Notes: generated by a model not told the origin, from the letters alone. A DNA stretch of 64,000 nucleotides from Physella acuta (GCF_028476545.1 NW_026732022.1:253001-317000), one strand, 5' to 3'. Positions 38,903 to 51,764 are shown, counted from the first letter of the stretch. A program made the numbers and translations.

Positions 38903-41900
38903 CTATAAACTAACGATAATAAATCTGCTGTGCCAGGATAAAGCTGCGCCTTGATCTGCGTGATTCACATAAAAGTAAAGTCCTTCCCCTTTCTTCATGT
39001 CAACAACCACTGACCCAGCAACGCTAGTGTCGGCACATTTCACTTCTATAGGCGTAAACCACTCGTCTCCAGCCTTCACACCAACTCCAATCCGTTTATC
39101 TTCCCATTCATGTACAGTGACACAGACAAGATATAAACCATCATGTGGTGATACAAATGTTCCTGTTGTTCGATTAAAATGTTGACCGTTATATTCACGT
39201 ACTTCTTTAAATGTTGAAATAATTGATCCAGTACTGACAGGTGTGTTATCAGCAAGCCTTACATGACAAGCATATCTGTTACATACACGTGACTCTGTTG
39301 ATTGGAAAACATATGTATGATATACAATAATATACATGTTTAATTCCACATACTATTATACATGCTATGAATATGTAACATGTGCAAGTGTGTGATTACA
39401 TCATATAATTAAAAATAAAAACAGAAGACAAGCTATCTCTCTACAAATATAGACTTGTGGATTATTTTTACACAATTCTCCATAACAGCACTGATTGAAA
39501 CGATTAGTTTAGTAACTCCCCATTTTTTTTTTGTTAGTTTATCGTTTCCTGCGTAATGAAATTATTAGTTTAGTACCATCCACAAGAAATATGATAAGCG
39601 TTACTTTCTAATTATATATGCGTACGATAAGTATTAAAAGCCGTAATGCATTAGAAGATTGTAAAAATAAATATGGCAAGTCTATTAACACAAAAAAGAC
39701 CAGAAACAATAAAATAATAATCTTGACGTGAAGACAATTAGAACAAAATATGTTCATGTTATATTGAAGATTTCATTATTGCAGCTAGAACACACTGTTT
39801 TAGTAGCATAAACCTAAAGGGCTAAAGTTTTTGTTTACATCATAAAATATCTTCAGCTACATACAATTCTTACTGCGACAGATCTACCTGGTTTTATAAT
39901 GCATCAGGTGAAAACAAATGTATGGCGAAATACACGGGTCTAGTGGCTGATACCATGGGTGAGTGAAATGCTGGAGTCGTTTTTTTTTATATTATGCTGT
40001 GTTTGGCTAACGAAAATCGCTCAAACTTATACAAGGTATTATGTTTGATATCAAAGAGGCTAGTAAACTAAAATAGGAGAGTATGGAGTTTGCATCGATA
40101 TTCTACAATAAAGTTTTATATTTAAATCTAGATAGAGATAATATAGATTGACCAATTAACTTATATCATGATGTAAGATTATTATTTTCCAAAAGAAACT
40201 TACCGATTACATTAAAATCCATCGTCAACTTTGATATAACATTTTCCATAGTTTCCAGCTAAATAAAAATAACTTGTAAATTAAAAGAATAAAATTATCA
40301 CATAGCTGCGTAAATCATACAATTGGTCCACTCACTTTACAATAGCAAAGTGTAATTACATAAACTAATTTTTTAAGCACTAACTTGTTTTTTTTTAAAC
40401 TAACATTAGATATCACTTAATTATCAATTTTCATTCAATGGTCTAAAAATAACTAGATAATTAATGCGCAATGCTACAGACTATACAGTAATTATATGTT
40501 TACAAACATACCTTCTTTGATCTTTCTTCTCTAGTTTCTAAGTTCTGATTAAATATTTGAAACAATCTGTCAATGGGCATCAATTTTTGCTGTAGGAGTT
40601 GGTACATCAGGTTGTGCTAAATGGCAGATAATTTTAATGGATTACTACAAGTTTGACTATTTGTTTTGGAGATTAAATTGCAGCAATAAAAACTGCTTTA
40701 AGTATAGCTTTAGAATCAATGGTCTTACTGTTGAAAAAATTAATAAACTGACTTAATTTAATGTACAACTTGTTTATAAAATGAGTAGTATATACATTTG
40801 TCAGCAAATGTATACCCAATTAATTAGCAATCTTAATGTTTACCTTGAATTGTAACTTCTCAAATTGCGTTGAAGTTTTGACCACGATTTTATTACTTTC
40901 ATCTTGTATAGAAACAATCAAATCAGAGAGGCTTTTAATTTCTTGTGTCATACTGTCTGTTTTATCTGTATAAGCTTGCATCTCTTTATTTATTTTGTGC
41001 GTGTTGTTTTCATATTCTTTCATATCTAGGGACAGTTTCTCTAGTGTTTTGTTTGACTTGGTTTCTTTTTCTTTTAAACTTTCAATTTCTTTGTTCAGTT
41101 CCATTACTTTGTTATCTTGTTCATTTATTTGTTTCCTGATGTTTTTAAAATTCTGCTTTTGTTTTTTAGTCGATTGTTCAATGTTTACCCAATTGTCACT
41201 CTGCTCTGTTACAAAGTTGTCTCTCCATTTTTTAATTTCTGATATGTCATCTGTAGACTTGTGTTGTGTGTCCTGTAGTGAAGATAGTGTTGTTTCAATA
41301 TAGGCGAGTCTACGCTCTAGGTCAGGATGTTCTTCAACTGAGGATAGTCACAAATATAAGTTTGTAATTTTAAATGTTCCAAATCTTGAAAAATAGACTG
41401 TTAAAAATGAAATTAAACAAATGTATCAATCGTACATTGGTTTACAGTATATGATTCTGTTATTTGACGTGTTATTCAAAGAATAATATGATATACCAGC
41501 TGTGTGTTGGACTTGTGTCTTGAGTTGTCTTGGTGATTCTACTGTTAGATATGTAGCTGTTGTCTGTGTGTCAGGCTGTGGTAAAGATGGCGTTGGTTTG
41601 TTGACGTCCATGTTGTCCTCGTCTGTTGGAATCGGTTTGAGTATTTTATTGTAATTACAGTTGAAGTGAACAAATATTTCATAGTACATGCAATACGTTC
41701 TACTAGTTTAGCTCTAACGCAAAATACGTAATACTCTGATGAAAAAAAAACAACTATGAATGTGATCTAAATTTAAACAAACACCATTAGTTCCAAAATG
41801 TCCGAAACATATAGATATATATCGTGTCCATTTATTTTAAATTTAACTTTTACATGACTGTTTATCGAATATATAATCATTAGTATTTAAAAAAACGTTT

Positions 41901-44900
41901 AACGTTCTATTAACCCTTAAGGCTCTTCAGCCTTGTTTTAGGGCGAATAATGTTACACGAAACGATTGTAAATTCTTCATTTTTTTCAATGTAAGGATTT
42001 ACAAGATTGACTAATGTGATGCCGATTTTATAAAAATATAAACATAGAAAGTGTTATGATATTAGGCCGACAGTGAAATTATATCCCTTTGTAACAACAT
42101 CAATTTCATTGTTGTTATTGTGGGTACGTTTAATAAACTCACACGAGCAATAGTAGAAACTTCAACTATAACTTTATTTACACTTTATACAGAAAATTAA
42201 TAGATCCATAGTAAATCTATAGTCACAACTGGTATAAGTACAATCACAGTCACGAATCAAAGTGACGTAGTGACATCCTACATTCACAGCCACAGTCTTC
42301 AAGCGCAAGCACAAGTCCAAGTCCTTTCGTTCACCTTGCGCTCCCCTTTTATTCACAACTTTCTCTCCCCTTACGTCAATGAGCGTTCTCACCCAAAAAC
42401 ATGGAAAAACACATGACGATCGCTCAGACAGTCCTTCAGCTAGCCAGGTACTCTACATTCATGCAACTTCATGTAAACACAATAATATAAACATACCTAA
42501 TTATACAGTCTGTGACACGTCCCCCCTTCAAATAAAATTTTGTGTAACAAAATTTATAAATACAATATTGGTAGGGCAGGACCATGTGCCAGACAACAAA
42601 AATTTTTATACATCTCAAAAAACATGGAAAAATACATTCTTTGTAGACTAATGCACAAGCATTATATGTAATATATTCAAATATGAGAAAGAAAAACATT
42701 TCTATTACCCAGTAATTGTAGTATAAACAAGACAAATGAGTTTAATAAATTACCAAACTAGTCTGGTACATGACTTAATTACCAAAACATAATACATAGT
42801 TGAAATTATCAAAGACTTAATTCAACTCATAATTAAAATAACTATATCCTATGTGGTAAAAAAAAACTTATCATCAAGGCATGTTATTACCACGCATGAG
42901 TAATATACTTTGTTGTCTACCCTAGTTGACCCATTTCAGACACATCTAGGTCACAACACAATCACATTCCTGCCTTCCACAGGTAATGACTAATACACAA
43001 TTCATCATTGAGACTTACGTCTTATTGTTATGCGGAATAAATAGTCTCTAACTTTTACTTTATACATTATTCTCTGTTAATTGATAGTATAGAATAGGTT
43101 TAACATAATACAGTTTATATTCTTTTGAAATAGTACACAATTTATATTTACTGATACAAAAAGTTTGATATCCGTAGTTTACAGTTACAGACTGTACAAT
43201 ATTAAGAAACTGTCAATTGATAATTTAATCTTATCACCCTTGTTTAACTCTATAGCATGAGTAATCGTTCTTGTGTAGTTGACGATGGCCTGTTTGCCAT
43301 CTCTCCCTCAAATTGTACGTGTAGCTTTTAGCTGTGCTACCATAATGATTTCTTAGATTTCGTGTAACTTGTGTTACTTTATTTGTTTTAATATTCTCCT
43401 CTGGTTTCTGAACAACGTCAGTTGTTTTCTTACTTTGTGTAAGTTCGTTTGGTTCATCATGCAACTCAATATAAATATTATGGCATTGCTTTGGCCTCTC
43501 ATAATACGTCTTGCTTCGGTATCTTTCATTAGAACTTGATACATTCTTTCTTAAATTACTGTATTTCTCACAAGACTTTCTTTGTACATAATTTTTTCTT
43601 CTCTGATTTGCCAACCTATGCCAACATTGATCTTGGTAATGGCCTGTTTTCCCGCAGTAAAAACATCTAGATTTTGGCTTCTTATAAACATGGTGACTGT
43701 ATTCATAGTTTGCTAAATTTCTTTTACTTTCATTCTGTGCATTAATGACATTAATGATATTCTTATTAACATGGTGACTGTATTCATAGTTTGATACGTT
43801 TCTTTTACGGTCAGTTTGTAATTTATTGACATTGTAGTTTCTAGTTATTGTTTTATCTTCCTTAACTTCCTTGTGCTTCTTCATTGATTCTAGTTCACAC
43901 ATACATTTCTGGGTTAATTTCTCCATTTCTTTGTTAAATTTATTCTTGAGTTCTAGTATATCTTCTTTATAGTTTGACTCCAATTTCCTAAGTAAATCTT
44001 CAATAGGTACGTTCTCTTCATTGTGGCTTATTAAGTTCACTGATTCATTAATCATCATTAGTTTATCATGATTCCTGCCATTCTCCGATGGACTTATTAA
44101 ATCATCACTGCCATTAACTGATGGGCTTATTAAATCATTTTGACTGCCATTCTCTGATGGACTTACTTAATACAACTTTCAATAATATTCTCGTGTACCT
44201 GCGTTTGAGTCAATAAAGAGTCAATCTTAAGACATTCTAATGTATCTGTCACCTTTAAATCATTATTAAGTTCAACCTCTGTTTTATCCTTGGGTTTCAA
44301 TTCTTCCTGGACTATGTTACTCTGTTCTTCATTCCAAAGGTTGCCAATATTTACTTCTTCAAGTTCTGCTTTAAATTCTGTCTGTTCACTTTCTAATTTT
44401 GGTTCATGTACGTATGTAAAATCTCTTAATCTATCACGCATTATTTCTATCCCATCGTCTAATTCTCTCATTGCTTTTCCATGAGCTAGTCGGGGTTGTT
44501 CTGTTTCTTTGCCCCATGCTTCTTTTGCTTCTTCTGTGTCTTGTTCAAGTCTTAATGCCTAGATCCCTCGCCATTTCCATATATTCTTCCAGTCTTGACA
44601 TCTTGACCATCGGAATGTCGAGCTCCCTCATTATCTCTTTAAAATATGTACGACTTGACATTTTGATCTGTTTTCTATTTATGACATAAAATGTAAAGTC
44701 ATATAATATTAGTTAACAATATGTATGTGTTAATTTATTTAACAATATCCTTTCTTGGTTTCTGGCTTGTCAGTTGATATCGGACATCTGGTAATCCATG
44801 AAAAGTTCATAGTACATATATACGTCCAAAATAGTAACGTTCACTTTGTTAATAAATTCCAAATAGTTGAAGAAAATTTCAAAAATAGTTCCAGTAACCT

Positions 44901-46694
44901 TTTCATAGAAGAAATTTGTCCAGTTTTAAATAAGACAGCTTTAGTAACAGTTTAGGAACAGTTATAAATAATAAACTTGATCTGCTAATCCACAGTAGAA
45001 AAGAAACACTAATACTTGATCAGCTAAATCCTGATAGAAAAAAAACACATTTAGGTGTAACAATAACCTGTTACAGACGATATTTATTCGACATTGGTTA
45101 GACAATGTCGAAAATAATGTGATAACAATTATCACGTTGATTACTTGACTTGACTTTAGATAACTTTCAATAACTTGACGTACTTGCTTGATATACCAGC
45201 GTTGTTCACTGGCAAACAGTGGAAGACCACTTCAGAAACGTTGAAAACTGCTTTCAATAATAATGTGACAATTCTTTGATCACTTGTGGTAACACTGTAA
45301 CTTCGTTGAAGATTTCTGACTTCAATCTAATCCATCAATGTAACAACATCAGTGTAACAACTTAAGTATACGTCCACGTCAGCAAACAAAGTAACAAATG
45401 TTGACCATTTCTGACAATAATGTATCAGCTTCTTCAATCACCTGACTCCAATGTATCAACACGTCTGATAGTAATGTAGCAACACTTCTTCAATTGCTTC
45501 TGACAATGTAACAGTAGTAGTAGACGCTCACTTCTGACAATATGTAGCAACTGGTGTTGCCCCCACTTCTGACACCATATGTAACAACATCAATTTCATT
45601 GTTGTTATTGTGGGTACGTTTAATAAACTCACACGAGCAATAGTAGAAACTTCAACTATAAAACTTTATTTACACTTTATACAGAAAATTAATAGATCCA
45701 TAGTAAATCTATAGTCACAACTGGTATAAGTACAATCACAGTCACGAATCAAAGTGACGTAGTGACATCCTACATTCACAGCCACAGTCTTCAAGCGCAA
45801 GCACAAGTCCAAGTCCTTTCGTTCACCTTGCGCTCCCCTTTTATTCACAACTTTCTCTCCCCTTACGTCAATGAGCGATCTCACCCAAAAACATGGAAAA
45901 ACACATGACGATCGCTCAGACAGTCCTTCCGCTAGCCAGGTACTCTACATTCATGCAACTTCATGTAAACACAATAATATAAACATACCTAATTATACAG
46001 TCTGTGACACCCTTTAACATAGTATTTGCAATAACTGTAAACTAAACTGTAAAACAATTTTGTTGGATTCTTCTCAGTAGAAACACTTCATTACTGAACA
46101 CACATGACACATGACAGCAGGCTTTGATATTTAAAATTATAAAAACTATTAGAGTACTGACTTAAAATAAGTGACGTCACATCCAACAAGGCCGTGGCTG
46201 CTGTGTCCAGTTCTTGTGATAGCTCGATGTAGCTGACAGATGATTGGTCAGTTTTTTCTTCTATCCACGCCTTACTTTTTGTAACAACCTTGTGATCACA
46301 AACGTAAACATTATTTCAACTGGCCACGTTTTGTATGGCTGTTTTATGAGAAAATGTCAAACGTAAAACACTTTCTACCGTCTAAATGGTATATTACTAC
46401 TTATGCCTATATAATGTTTAAATCTCTAAATAGTATATTTAAAAACAATATATATTATTTAATGAAGATACTAGGGTAAATTAATTTTACTTTTCAAAAT
46501 CTGTTTTGTGTAATTAAAAAAAAAATGTTGTCTCAACATAGCACCCATTAATATGTTATAAAATTAGTAGTAGCCTTAAAATGTTTTCATCTTACATTTT
46601 TCATACGTTCAATCACAGGTCCCAGAACTTGTATCTGTTCTTCTAAATAAAGTATCTGTTCTGTAACAGCCCTAACCTGAATTCGTGTTGGCAT
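38903..46694 (-). CDS. C1q gene 5: coiled-coil C1q-domain protein (465 aa), LTR element in intron 2
   Basis: Exons on the minus strand are E1 46596-46694, E2 46162-46288, E3 41497-41622, E4 40844-41337, E5 40512-40616, E6 40204-40258 and the C1q exon 38903-39294. They total 1398 nt in one frame. The start ATG (MPTRIQVRAVTEQILYLEEQ) follows a CCAG acceptor. The C1q exon ends SRFIIVSL. E2 and E3 are nearly identical to those of gene 3 (VVTKSKAWIEEKTDQSSVSY). A 3.9-kb LTR element sits between E2 and E3 but leaves both splice borders intact, so the gene may still be expressed if the element is spliced out. E0 lies 2 kb upstream, beyond a 13-bp minisatellite. No signal peptide is seen. Confidence 0.88.
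42090..42517 (-). repeat. LTR (downstream copy on the minus strand)
   Basis: Starts TGTAACAACATC and ends TGTGACA in plus-strand reading. It pairs with the LTR at 45580-46009 at near identity. Confidence 0.9.
43234..44058 (-). CDS. Gag-like zinc-knuckle frame of the LTR element
   Basis: A 274-codon frame has an N-terminal coiled coil, one CCHC zinc knuckle near the middle and a basic C-terminal half. It belongs to the LTR element at 42085-46014 and not to the host gene. Zinc-knuckle Gag proteins bind the element's RNA in particles. This is a fossil-type element part whose activity is not judged here. Confidence 0.6.
   Translation of the reverse strand: MMINESVNLISHNEENVPIEDLLRKLESNYKEDILELKNKFNKEMEKLTQKCMCELESMKKHKEVKEDKTITRNYNVNKLQTDRKRNVSNYEYSHHVNKNIINVINAQNESKRNLANYEYSHHVYKKPKSRCFYCGKTGHYQDQCWHRLANQRRKNYVQRKSCEKYSNLRKNVSSSNERYRSKTYYERPKQCHNIYIELHDEPNELTQSKKTTDVVQKPEENIKTNKVTQVTRNLRNHYGSTAKSYTYNLRERWQTGHRQLHKNDYSCYRVKQG
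45580..46009 (-). repeat. LTR (upstream copy on the minus strand)
   Basis: Near-identical partner of 42090-42517, next to the tRNA-Leu primer site. Confidence 0.9.
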
Positions 46695-47036
46695 CTGGTT
46701 TAAAAATCGAATCTTCACTTATCACATTTTTTTGCTAGTCGTATTAGTCAATGTGATACATCATAGATGACAGAGACATTTGGTTTACTAACAAGGGTTA
46801 AAGAGGATATTTTTAATCTCTTATGCTTATGACAGATGTGTTGAAATAATTTGTTTCATGAATCATAATTGTATTTTTTTTAAAAAAAGGGAGTAGAATG
46901 ACGTTTATCCGTGGTTGTTACGATCGTTGATGCAGAGATAAGTGTAAACATTTGCAGCCGTGTGTGTTAGCATCTGTGAAAATATACATTGCCCCCCCCC
47001 CTTTACCGCATGACTGCTACAACAAAGCAAAAAAAT

Positions 47037-48483
47037 GTCAAGGAGGTGTGATACAAAGGTGTAATACAAAGGAGTGATACAAAGGTGTGGTACAAAGGTG
47101 TGATACAACATTGTGATACAAAGGTGTGGTACAAAGGTGTGATACAAAGGTGTGATACAAAGGTGTGGTACAAAGGTGTAATACAAAGGTGTGATACAAA
47201 GGTGTGGTACAAAGGTGTAATACAAAGGAGTGATACAAAGGTGTGGTACAAAGGTGTGATACAACATTGTGATACAAAGGTGTGGTACAAAGGTGTGATA
47301 CAAAGGTGTGATACAAAGGTGTGGTACAAAGGTGTGGTACAAAGGTGTGATACAACATTGTGATACAAAGGTGTGATACAAAGGTGTGGTACAAAGGTGT
47401 GATACCAAGGTGTGATACAAAGGTGTGGTACAAAGGTGTGGTACAAAGGTGTGATACAACATTGTGATACAAAGGTGTGATACAAAGGTGTGGTACAAAG
47501 GTGTGATACAAAGTTGTGATACAAAGGTGTGATACAAAGGTGTGATACCAAGGTGTGATACAAAGGTGTGATACAAAGGTGTGGTACAAAGGTGTGATAC
47601 AAAGGTGTGATACCAAGGTGTGATACAAAGGTGTGATACCAAGGTGTGATAACAAGGTGTGATACCATATCGTGAAACAAAGGTGTGATACCAAGGTGTG
47701 ATACAAAGGTGTGATAACAAGGTGTGATACAAAGGTGTGACACAAAGGTGTGATACCAATGTGTGATACCAGATCGTAAAACAAAGGTGTGATACCAAGG
47801 TGTGATACCAAGGTGTGATACAACATTGTGATACAAAGGTGTCGTACCAAGGTGTGATATCAAGGTGTGTGACCAAGCTGGGATACAAAGGTGTGATACC
47901 ACATTGTGATACAAAGGTGTGATACTAAGGTGTGGTACAAAAGTGTGATACAAAGGTGTGATACAAAGGTGTAGTACAAAGGTGTGATACAAAGGTGTGA
48001 TACAAAGGTGTGGTACAAAGGTGTGATACAAAGTTGTGATACAAAGGTGTGGTAAAAAGGTGTGGTACAAAGGTGTGATACAAAGGTGTGGTACAAAGGT
48101 GTGATACCAAGTCGTGATAACAAGGTGTGATACCAGATCGTGAAACAAAGGTGTGATACCAAGGTGTGATACAAAGGTGTGGTACAAAGGTGTGATACCA
48201 AGGTGTGATACAAAGGTGTGGTACAAAGGTGTGGTACAAAGGTGTGATACAAAGGTGTGATACAAAGGTGTGATACAAAGGTGTGGTACAAAGGTGTGAT
48301 ACTAAGGTGTGATACCACAGTGTGATACAAAGGTGTGATACTAATGTGTGGTACAAAGGTGTGATAAAACATTGTGATACAAATGTGTCGTACCATGGTG
48401 TGATACAAAGGTGTGATACCAAGCTGTGATACAAAGGTGTGATACCACATTGTGATACAAAGCTGTAATACCAAGGTGTGGTA
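47037..48483. repeat. 13-bp minisatellite, about 110 units (gene 5 intron 0)
   Basis: The unit is GTGTGATACAAAG with variants GTGTGGTACAAAG, GTGTGATACCAAG and TTGTGATACAACA. Variants recur in blocks, suggesting higher-order repeats. Very long open frames on the minus strand (YHTFVSHLCITP patterns) come from the absence of stops in the unit and are not genes. Confidence 0.95.
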
Positions 48484-48719
48484 AATTAATTTCAGCAATT
48501 AATTTTCAACATTAACGGTATATTCGTATATAAGTCGAAAGGCACTTTCAGTGCAATTAGGCGTTAAAAGGGTTTTTAAATTATTCTTAAATAATTACAT
48601 ACAGTATATCAATATAATTGTATCATTACGGTGCATTAGCTCAACTATCTAGTCTGTGATAAGTCAGTTGTCTAAAGTTTATCTATCACTAACTTTAGGT
48701 TTGCTTAAAGTAAACTTAC

Positions 48720-48890
48720 ATTTGACTGAATAATCCTAAGTTCTAAGCTGTTTAGCACTTGATTTATTCACTCCACTTAATCAACAATGGTGAAGTCATG
48801 AACACAAGTTGCAGCTACAACTTAGTGATGCCTGTTTTATGTGTACTTTGTACTGATCCGTTCTTTGGCTTAATTTCAAACCATTTATAC
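48720..48890 (-). promoter_or_regulatory. Gene 5 noncoding exon E0 and TATA promoter
   Basis: The minus strand shows TATAAATGG at 48889-48881, then a block shared with gene 1 (GAAATTAAGCCAAAGAACGG), and a donor at 48720 (CAGTCAAAT then GTAAGTTT). E0 contains a short upstream frame (ATGACTTCACC..., about 11 codons) that could damp translation. Confidence 0.5.
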
Positions 48891-48894
48891 TACA

Positions 48895-49370
48895 TGTAGC
48901 ATCATATCGTGTTATCATGCAATCATTGAATTGTTTTATCACTTAAATCTGCTCTAGGTCAGGTATGATCAACTCAAACCGTACATAACTGCTGATCGAC
49001 TGTTTATAAACTAAACTTATTGTATGTCAGCGATACATTTCTCTGCATTACACAAAGTCAGCGTAGAGTAAATAACAAGCAAATAAAATGGGTGAAATAT
49101 AAACCTAGGATCACTGTCTTTTAAATCTCAGTGGACGCCAGAAGGCCGATTTCCCAAACGGAAATTGCCTGAATGTGACAAATGCCCGAATTTCAGTGCA
49201 ATGATGTTGTATAGGTAATTGTTATTTTAATTTCTTTTAATAAGAAGCAGGTTTTACTATAGGCCAAAAGCTGAAGTTACTACAGGTTGAATACGTTTGT
49301 TATTAGCACGGTTCAGTAGACAAAATATTTTGTAATATTATTTCTTTCTTCGAGAATAATAATTTTAATT
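48895..49370. other. Upstream of gene 5, nothing further recognised
   Basis: No gene or repeat is supported beyond the promoter block. Confidence 0.4.
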
Positions 49371-49376
49371 GAAGTC

Positions 49377-49700
49377 TTCTTTTTCTTCTTCTTCGTTCTT
49401 AATTATTAGTGTTGAAGGTGATCGAGATTTATCTGCCAGCGCGTTTGAACTCGAGACTTTGTTCGAATTTATCAACCATGAGCTTTTTGCCGACTCGACC
49501 ACGCCTCCAACACAATTAAGCGTTACGTGTCAACTGGTTAAGCGCCATTGAGGCCATTGACTACGATTTCATAGCCTTTGTCCAACCAAGAACAATCTAC
49601 AAGGCAGCAGTTGTTTTAATTTTGGAGTAGTCTCTCCTAGAAGAGTGGCTGTCCCCAGCTAACGAGCCTCATCTGCCCGGGGGTTCGAACTCGAAAACCC
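49377..49700 (-). mobile_element. tRNA-derived SINE, second copy
   Basis: It is the same family as 2585-2945, with the same core and GAAGAAGAAG tail. It keeps the second tRNA-like segment more fully (GCGTGGTCGAGTCGG and GAGTTCAAACGC). The outer tRNA head is cut near the B box. Confidence 0.7.
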
Positions 49701-49794
49701 CTCCCTACTTCCATTCCTGTATAATTTTTTAGGTGATTTGATATAGCATTAACATGTATGTGTTTATGTTAATTTTAACCTTGTAAAGTGTTTG

Positions 49795-49910
49795 AAGTAC
49801 CCACTAGAACTCTCTCGATTAGAGATGACGTAGTCGACTCTAGCTGGAAATTCGAACCCGACACTTTCCGGTTATCACATGACATACCACACGGCCACAT
49901 CGTTCCAAAG
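49795..49910 (-). mobile_element. SINE fragment
   Basis: On the minus strand GATGTGGCCGTGTGGTATG and a B box GGGTTCGAATTTCC are followed by a short tail with GTGGGTACTT. Confidence 0.45.
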
Positions 49911-50685
49911 TTAAAGAATGAAAAGGGTAACGGTCGACTTCAGCCTTGGTGTGAGTTACTTTAATGTGTGCTTTCACACGCGATGTTACAAATGGATCTT
50001 TATGTTATAACTGGGGTCTATGTTACCTGCAGTTATGCAGTAATCGGGTATTCAATACTATTATGTTCCTCTCTAACCATTTAGTAGTTTTTCCTAGAGT
50101 TTCGACATAGAATAGGACGACTTTAACGTAGATATATGATTCGACAAGATGAAAGCAGTTAACTTCACTATTTGTTTATACTATAAAAATACATAGAACG
50201 ACTTGAACGAACGATACTGAGACTTGACAACACTACGACCTCACCCCAACACAACAAGATTAAGACAAACTAAACTTCTTCCCCGGCAACAACGATCCTA
50301 CACTGGAAAGTCACAGTCTTGTGTACAGCGTCACATCTTCATGCGTTCATTATATATTTCGCAGCAATATTCTTTCACATTTACACGCCTGATCAAACAA
50401 ACATCATAACACTTTACTTGAGGCTAAAATTAAACATTGTATTAAGTAGATAAATTTTAAATCAGTTCCCTTTTCACCTAAATTATGTTTATGCTATGTT
50501 ATTAATTAAAAATGGAAATATCTTTCAATATATCTACTATAAATCGAAGTTATAAAATAGACCTCAATTACCGCTTTTAGTTAATTTTGTCAGCGAATGC
50601 GAGAAAAAAAATGTCGGAGATGTTTGTGTTATTGTCTGTTTAAAAACATCAATATTTTGACCATACACTTAGCACTAACATACAG
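49911..50685. other. Intergenic, nothing recognised
   Basis: No supported gene; short frames lack features. Confidence 0.35.
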
Positions 50686-50689
50686 AGAA

Positions 50690-50755
50690 GATGGTGATGG
50701 TATTGAATTAGATGGAAATGTGTAAAGATGACCAAACAAATGACATAAACCATTT
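50690..50755 (-). pseudogene. Relic of the 3' flank of a sixth C1q gene copy
   Basis: TTGAATTAGATGGAA, then a GACCAAACAAATGACATAAACCATT stretch, matches the conserved 3' flank of gene 1 (about 1944-2000) and gene 5 (about 38745-38795). Where the C1q exon would be expected there is now a retroelement fossil. Confidence 0.45.
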
Positions 50756-50759
50756 TACC

Positions 50760-51520
50760 AATATGTGTTTCTGATAAATTTGATGATGTTATTCATGATA
50801 AACTTAAGCCATCAAAATTGTTACATTCATCATTTTTGTCTCATTTAGATGAGAAATTTGTACATCAAAAACTGGCTCAATTGATTAATGCATTTCCTTC
50901 CATTTTTGGTGATATCCTAAAGAAGCAAATGTTCCCCCTCATGATGTTGATGTAGGTGATGCCAAAACTGTGAAGCAGCATCCTTACCGCGTTAACCCAG
51001 AAAAAAGCTGATATCATGAAACATGAAATTGAATACATGTTAGAAAATGATATCATAGAACCAAGTTTTAGTAATTGGAGTTCCCCTTGTCTTTTGGTCC
51101 CAATGGGAGATAGCACATTCAGATTTGTATTTGACTAGGGAAGTCAATGCCCTTACTAAATCTGACTCCTACCCATTACCTAGAATAGAGGATGTTATTG
51201 ACAAGATTGGTCAATCTAAAGTTATTTCCAAAATTGACTGTCAAATTGTTTTGTCAGACCGTGCCAATGAAATATCTGCATTTGTAACTCCAAATGGTTT
51301 CTATAGGTATAAACGCATGCTGTTTGGTATGAAAAACGCTGGACAAACGTGTCATTAACTCTGTTATTGCAGATATTAACAAATGTGATGCTAACATAGA
51401 TGATATTGTAGTGTATTCAGATTCTTTTGATGAGCACATTGTCCAGTTAACTAAACTTTTCAAAAAATTGTCAAATATTAATTTCACTGTTAATCTACAC
51501 AACAGCGATTTTTGTAAAAG
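50760..51520 (+). mobile_element. Ty3/Gypsy-type polymerase fossil (broken)
   Basis: Segments resemble the start of a Gypsy reverse transcriptase, including DIIEPSFSNWSSPCLLVP, SYPLPRIEDVIDKIG and FVTPNGFYRYKRMLFGMKNA. The copy is partial, has several breaks and lacks LTRs nearby, so it is an old fragment. Confidence 0.75.
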
Positions 51521-51524
51521 TTCT

Positions 51525-51700
51525 AGTTACAACAGTTGATGTTAACTTAAAACAGTCATTGTTATCACAGTCAATATTAAGTTACAACAGTCGATGTTAA
51601 GTTACAACAGTGTATATTAGGTTACACTAGTCTATATTGAGTAAAAACAGTCAATGGAAGGATTACAGTGTCTATGTTAAGTTACAATTCAGTCTATTTC
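51525..51700. repeat. ~20-bp degenerate tandem repeat
   Basis: About eight diverged units around GTTACAACAGTCGATGTTAA. Confidence 0.7.
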
Positions 51701-51764
51701 TGCGCATTAGTTCATGAACAGATCACTGGACGTGGTGTAACATGGGGTATGTTCAACATCAGTA

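Larger units (their letters stand above)
42085..46014 (-). mobile_element. LTR retrotransposon, probably Ty3/Gypsy-like, young, without a recognisable pol (gene 5 intron 2)
   Basis: Two direct repeats of about 430 bp (42090-42517 and 45580-46009), both TG...CA, are nearly identical, so the insertion is recent. A 5-bp target duplication CCCTT flanks it (42085-42089, 46010-46014). Read on the minus strand, a primer site TGGTGTCAGAAGTGGG matching the 3' end of tRNA-Leu follows the first repeat (45577-45562). A purine-rich tract precedes the second (about 42531-42518). Gag-like coding lies at 43234-44058 with a CCHC zinc knuckle (CFYCGKTGHYQDQC) and a coiled coil, and at 44163-44471. The 3-kb interior has no visible polymerase, so it appears incomplete and dependent on other copies. 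The family call is an inference from the primer site, duplication size and zinc knuckle. Confidence 0.85.

Noticed and set aside
46905-48498. Minus-strand frames of up to 420 codons with YHTFVSHLCITP repeats
   Set aside because: They arise because the 13-bp minisatellite unit has no stop in any minus frame; all three frames are open and no start, signal or splice context is seen.
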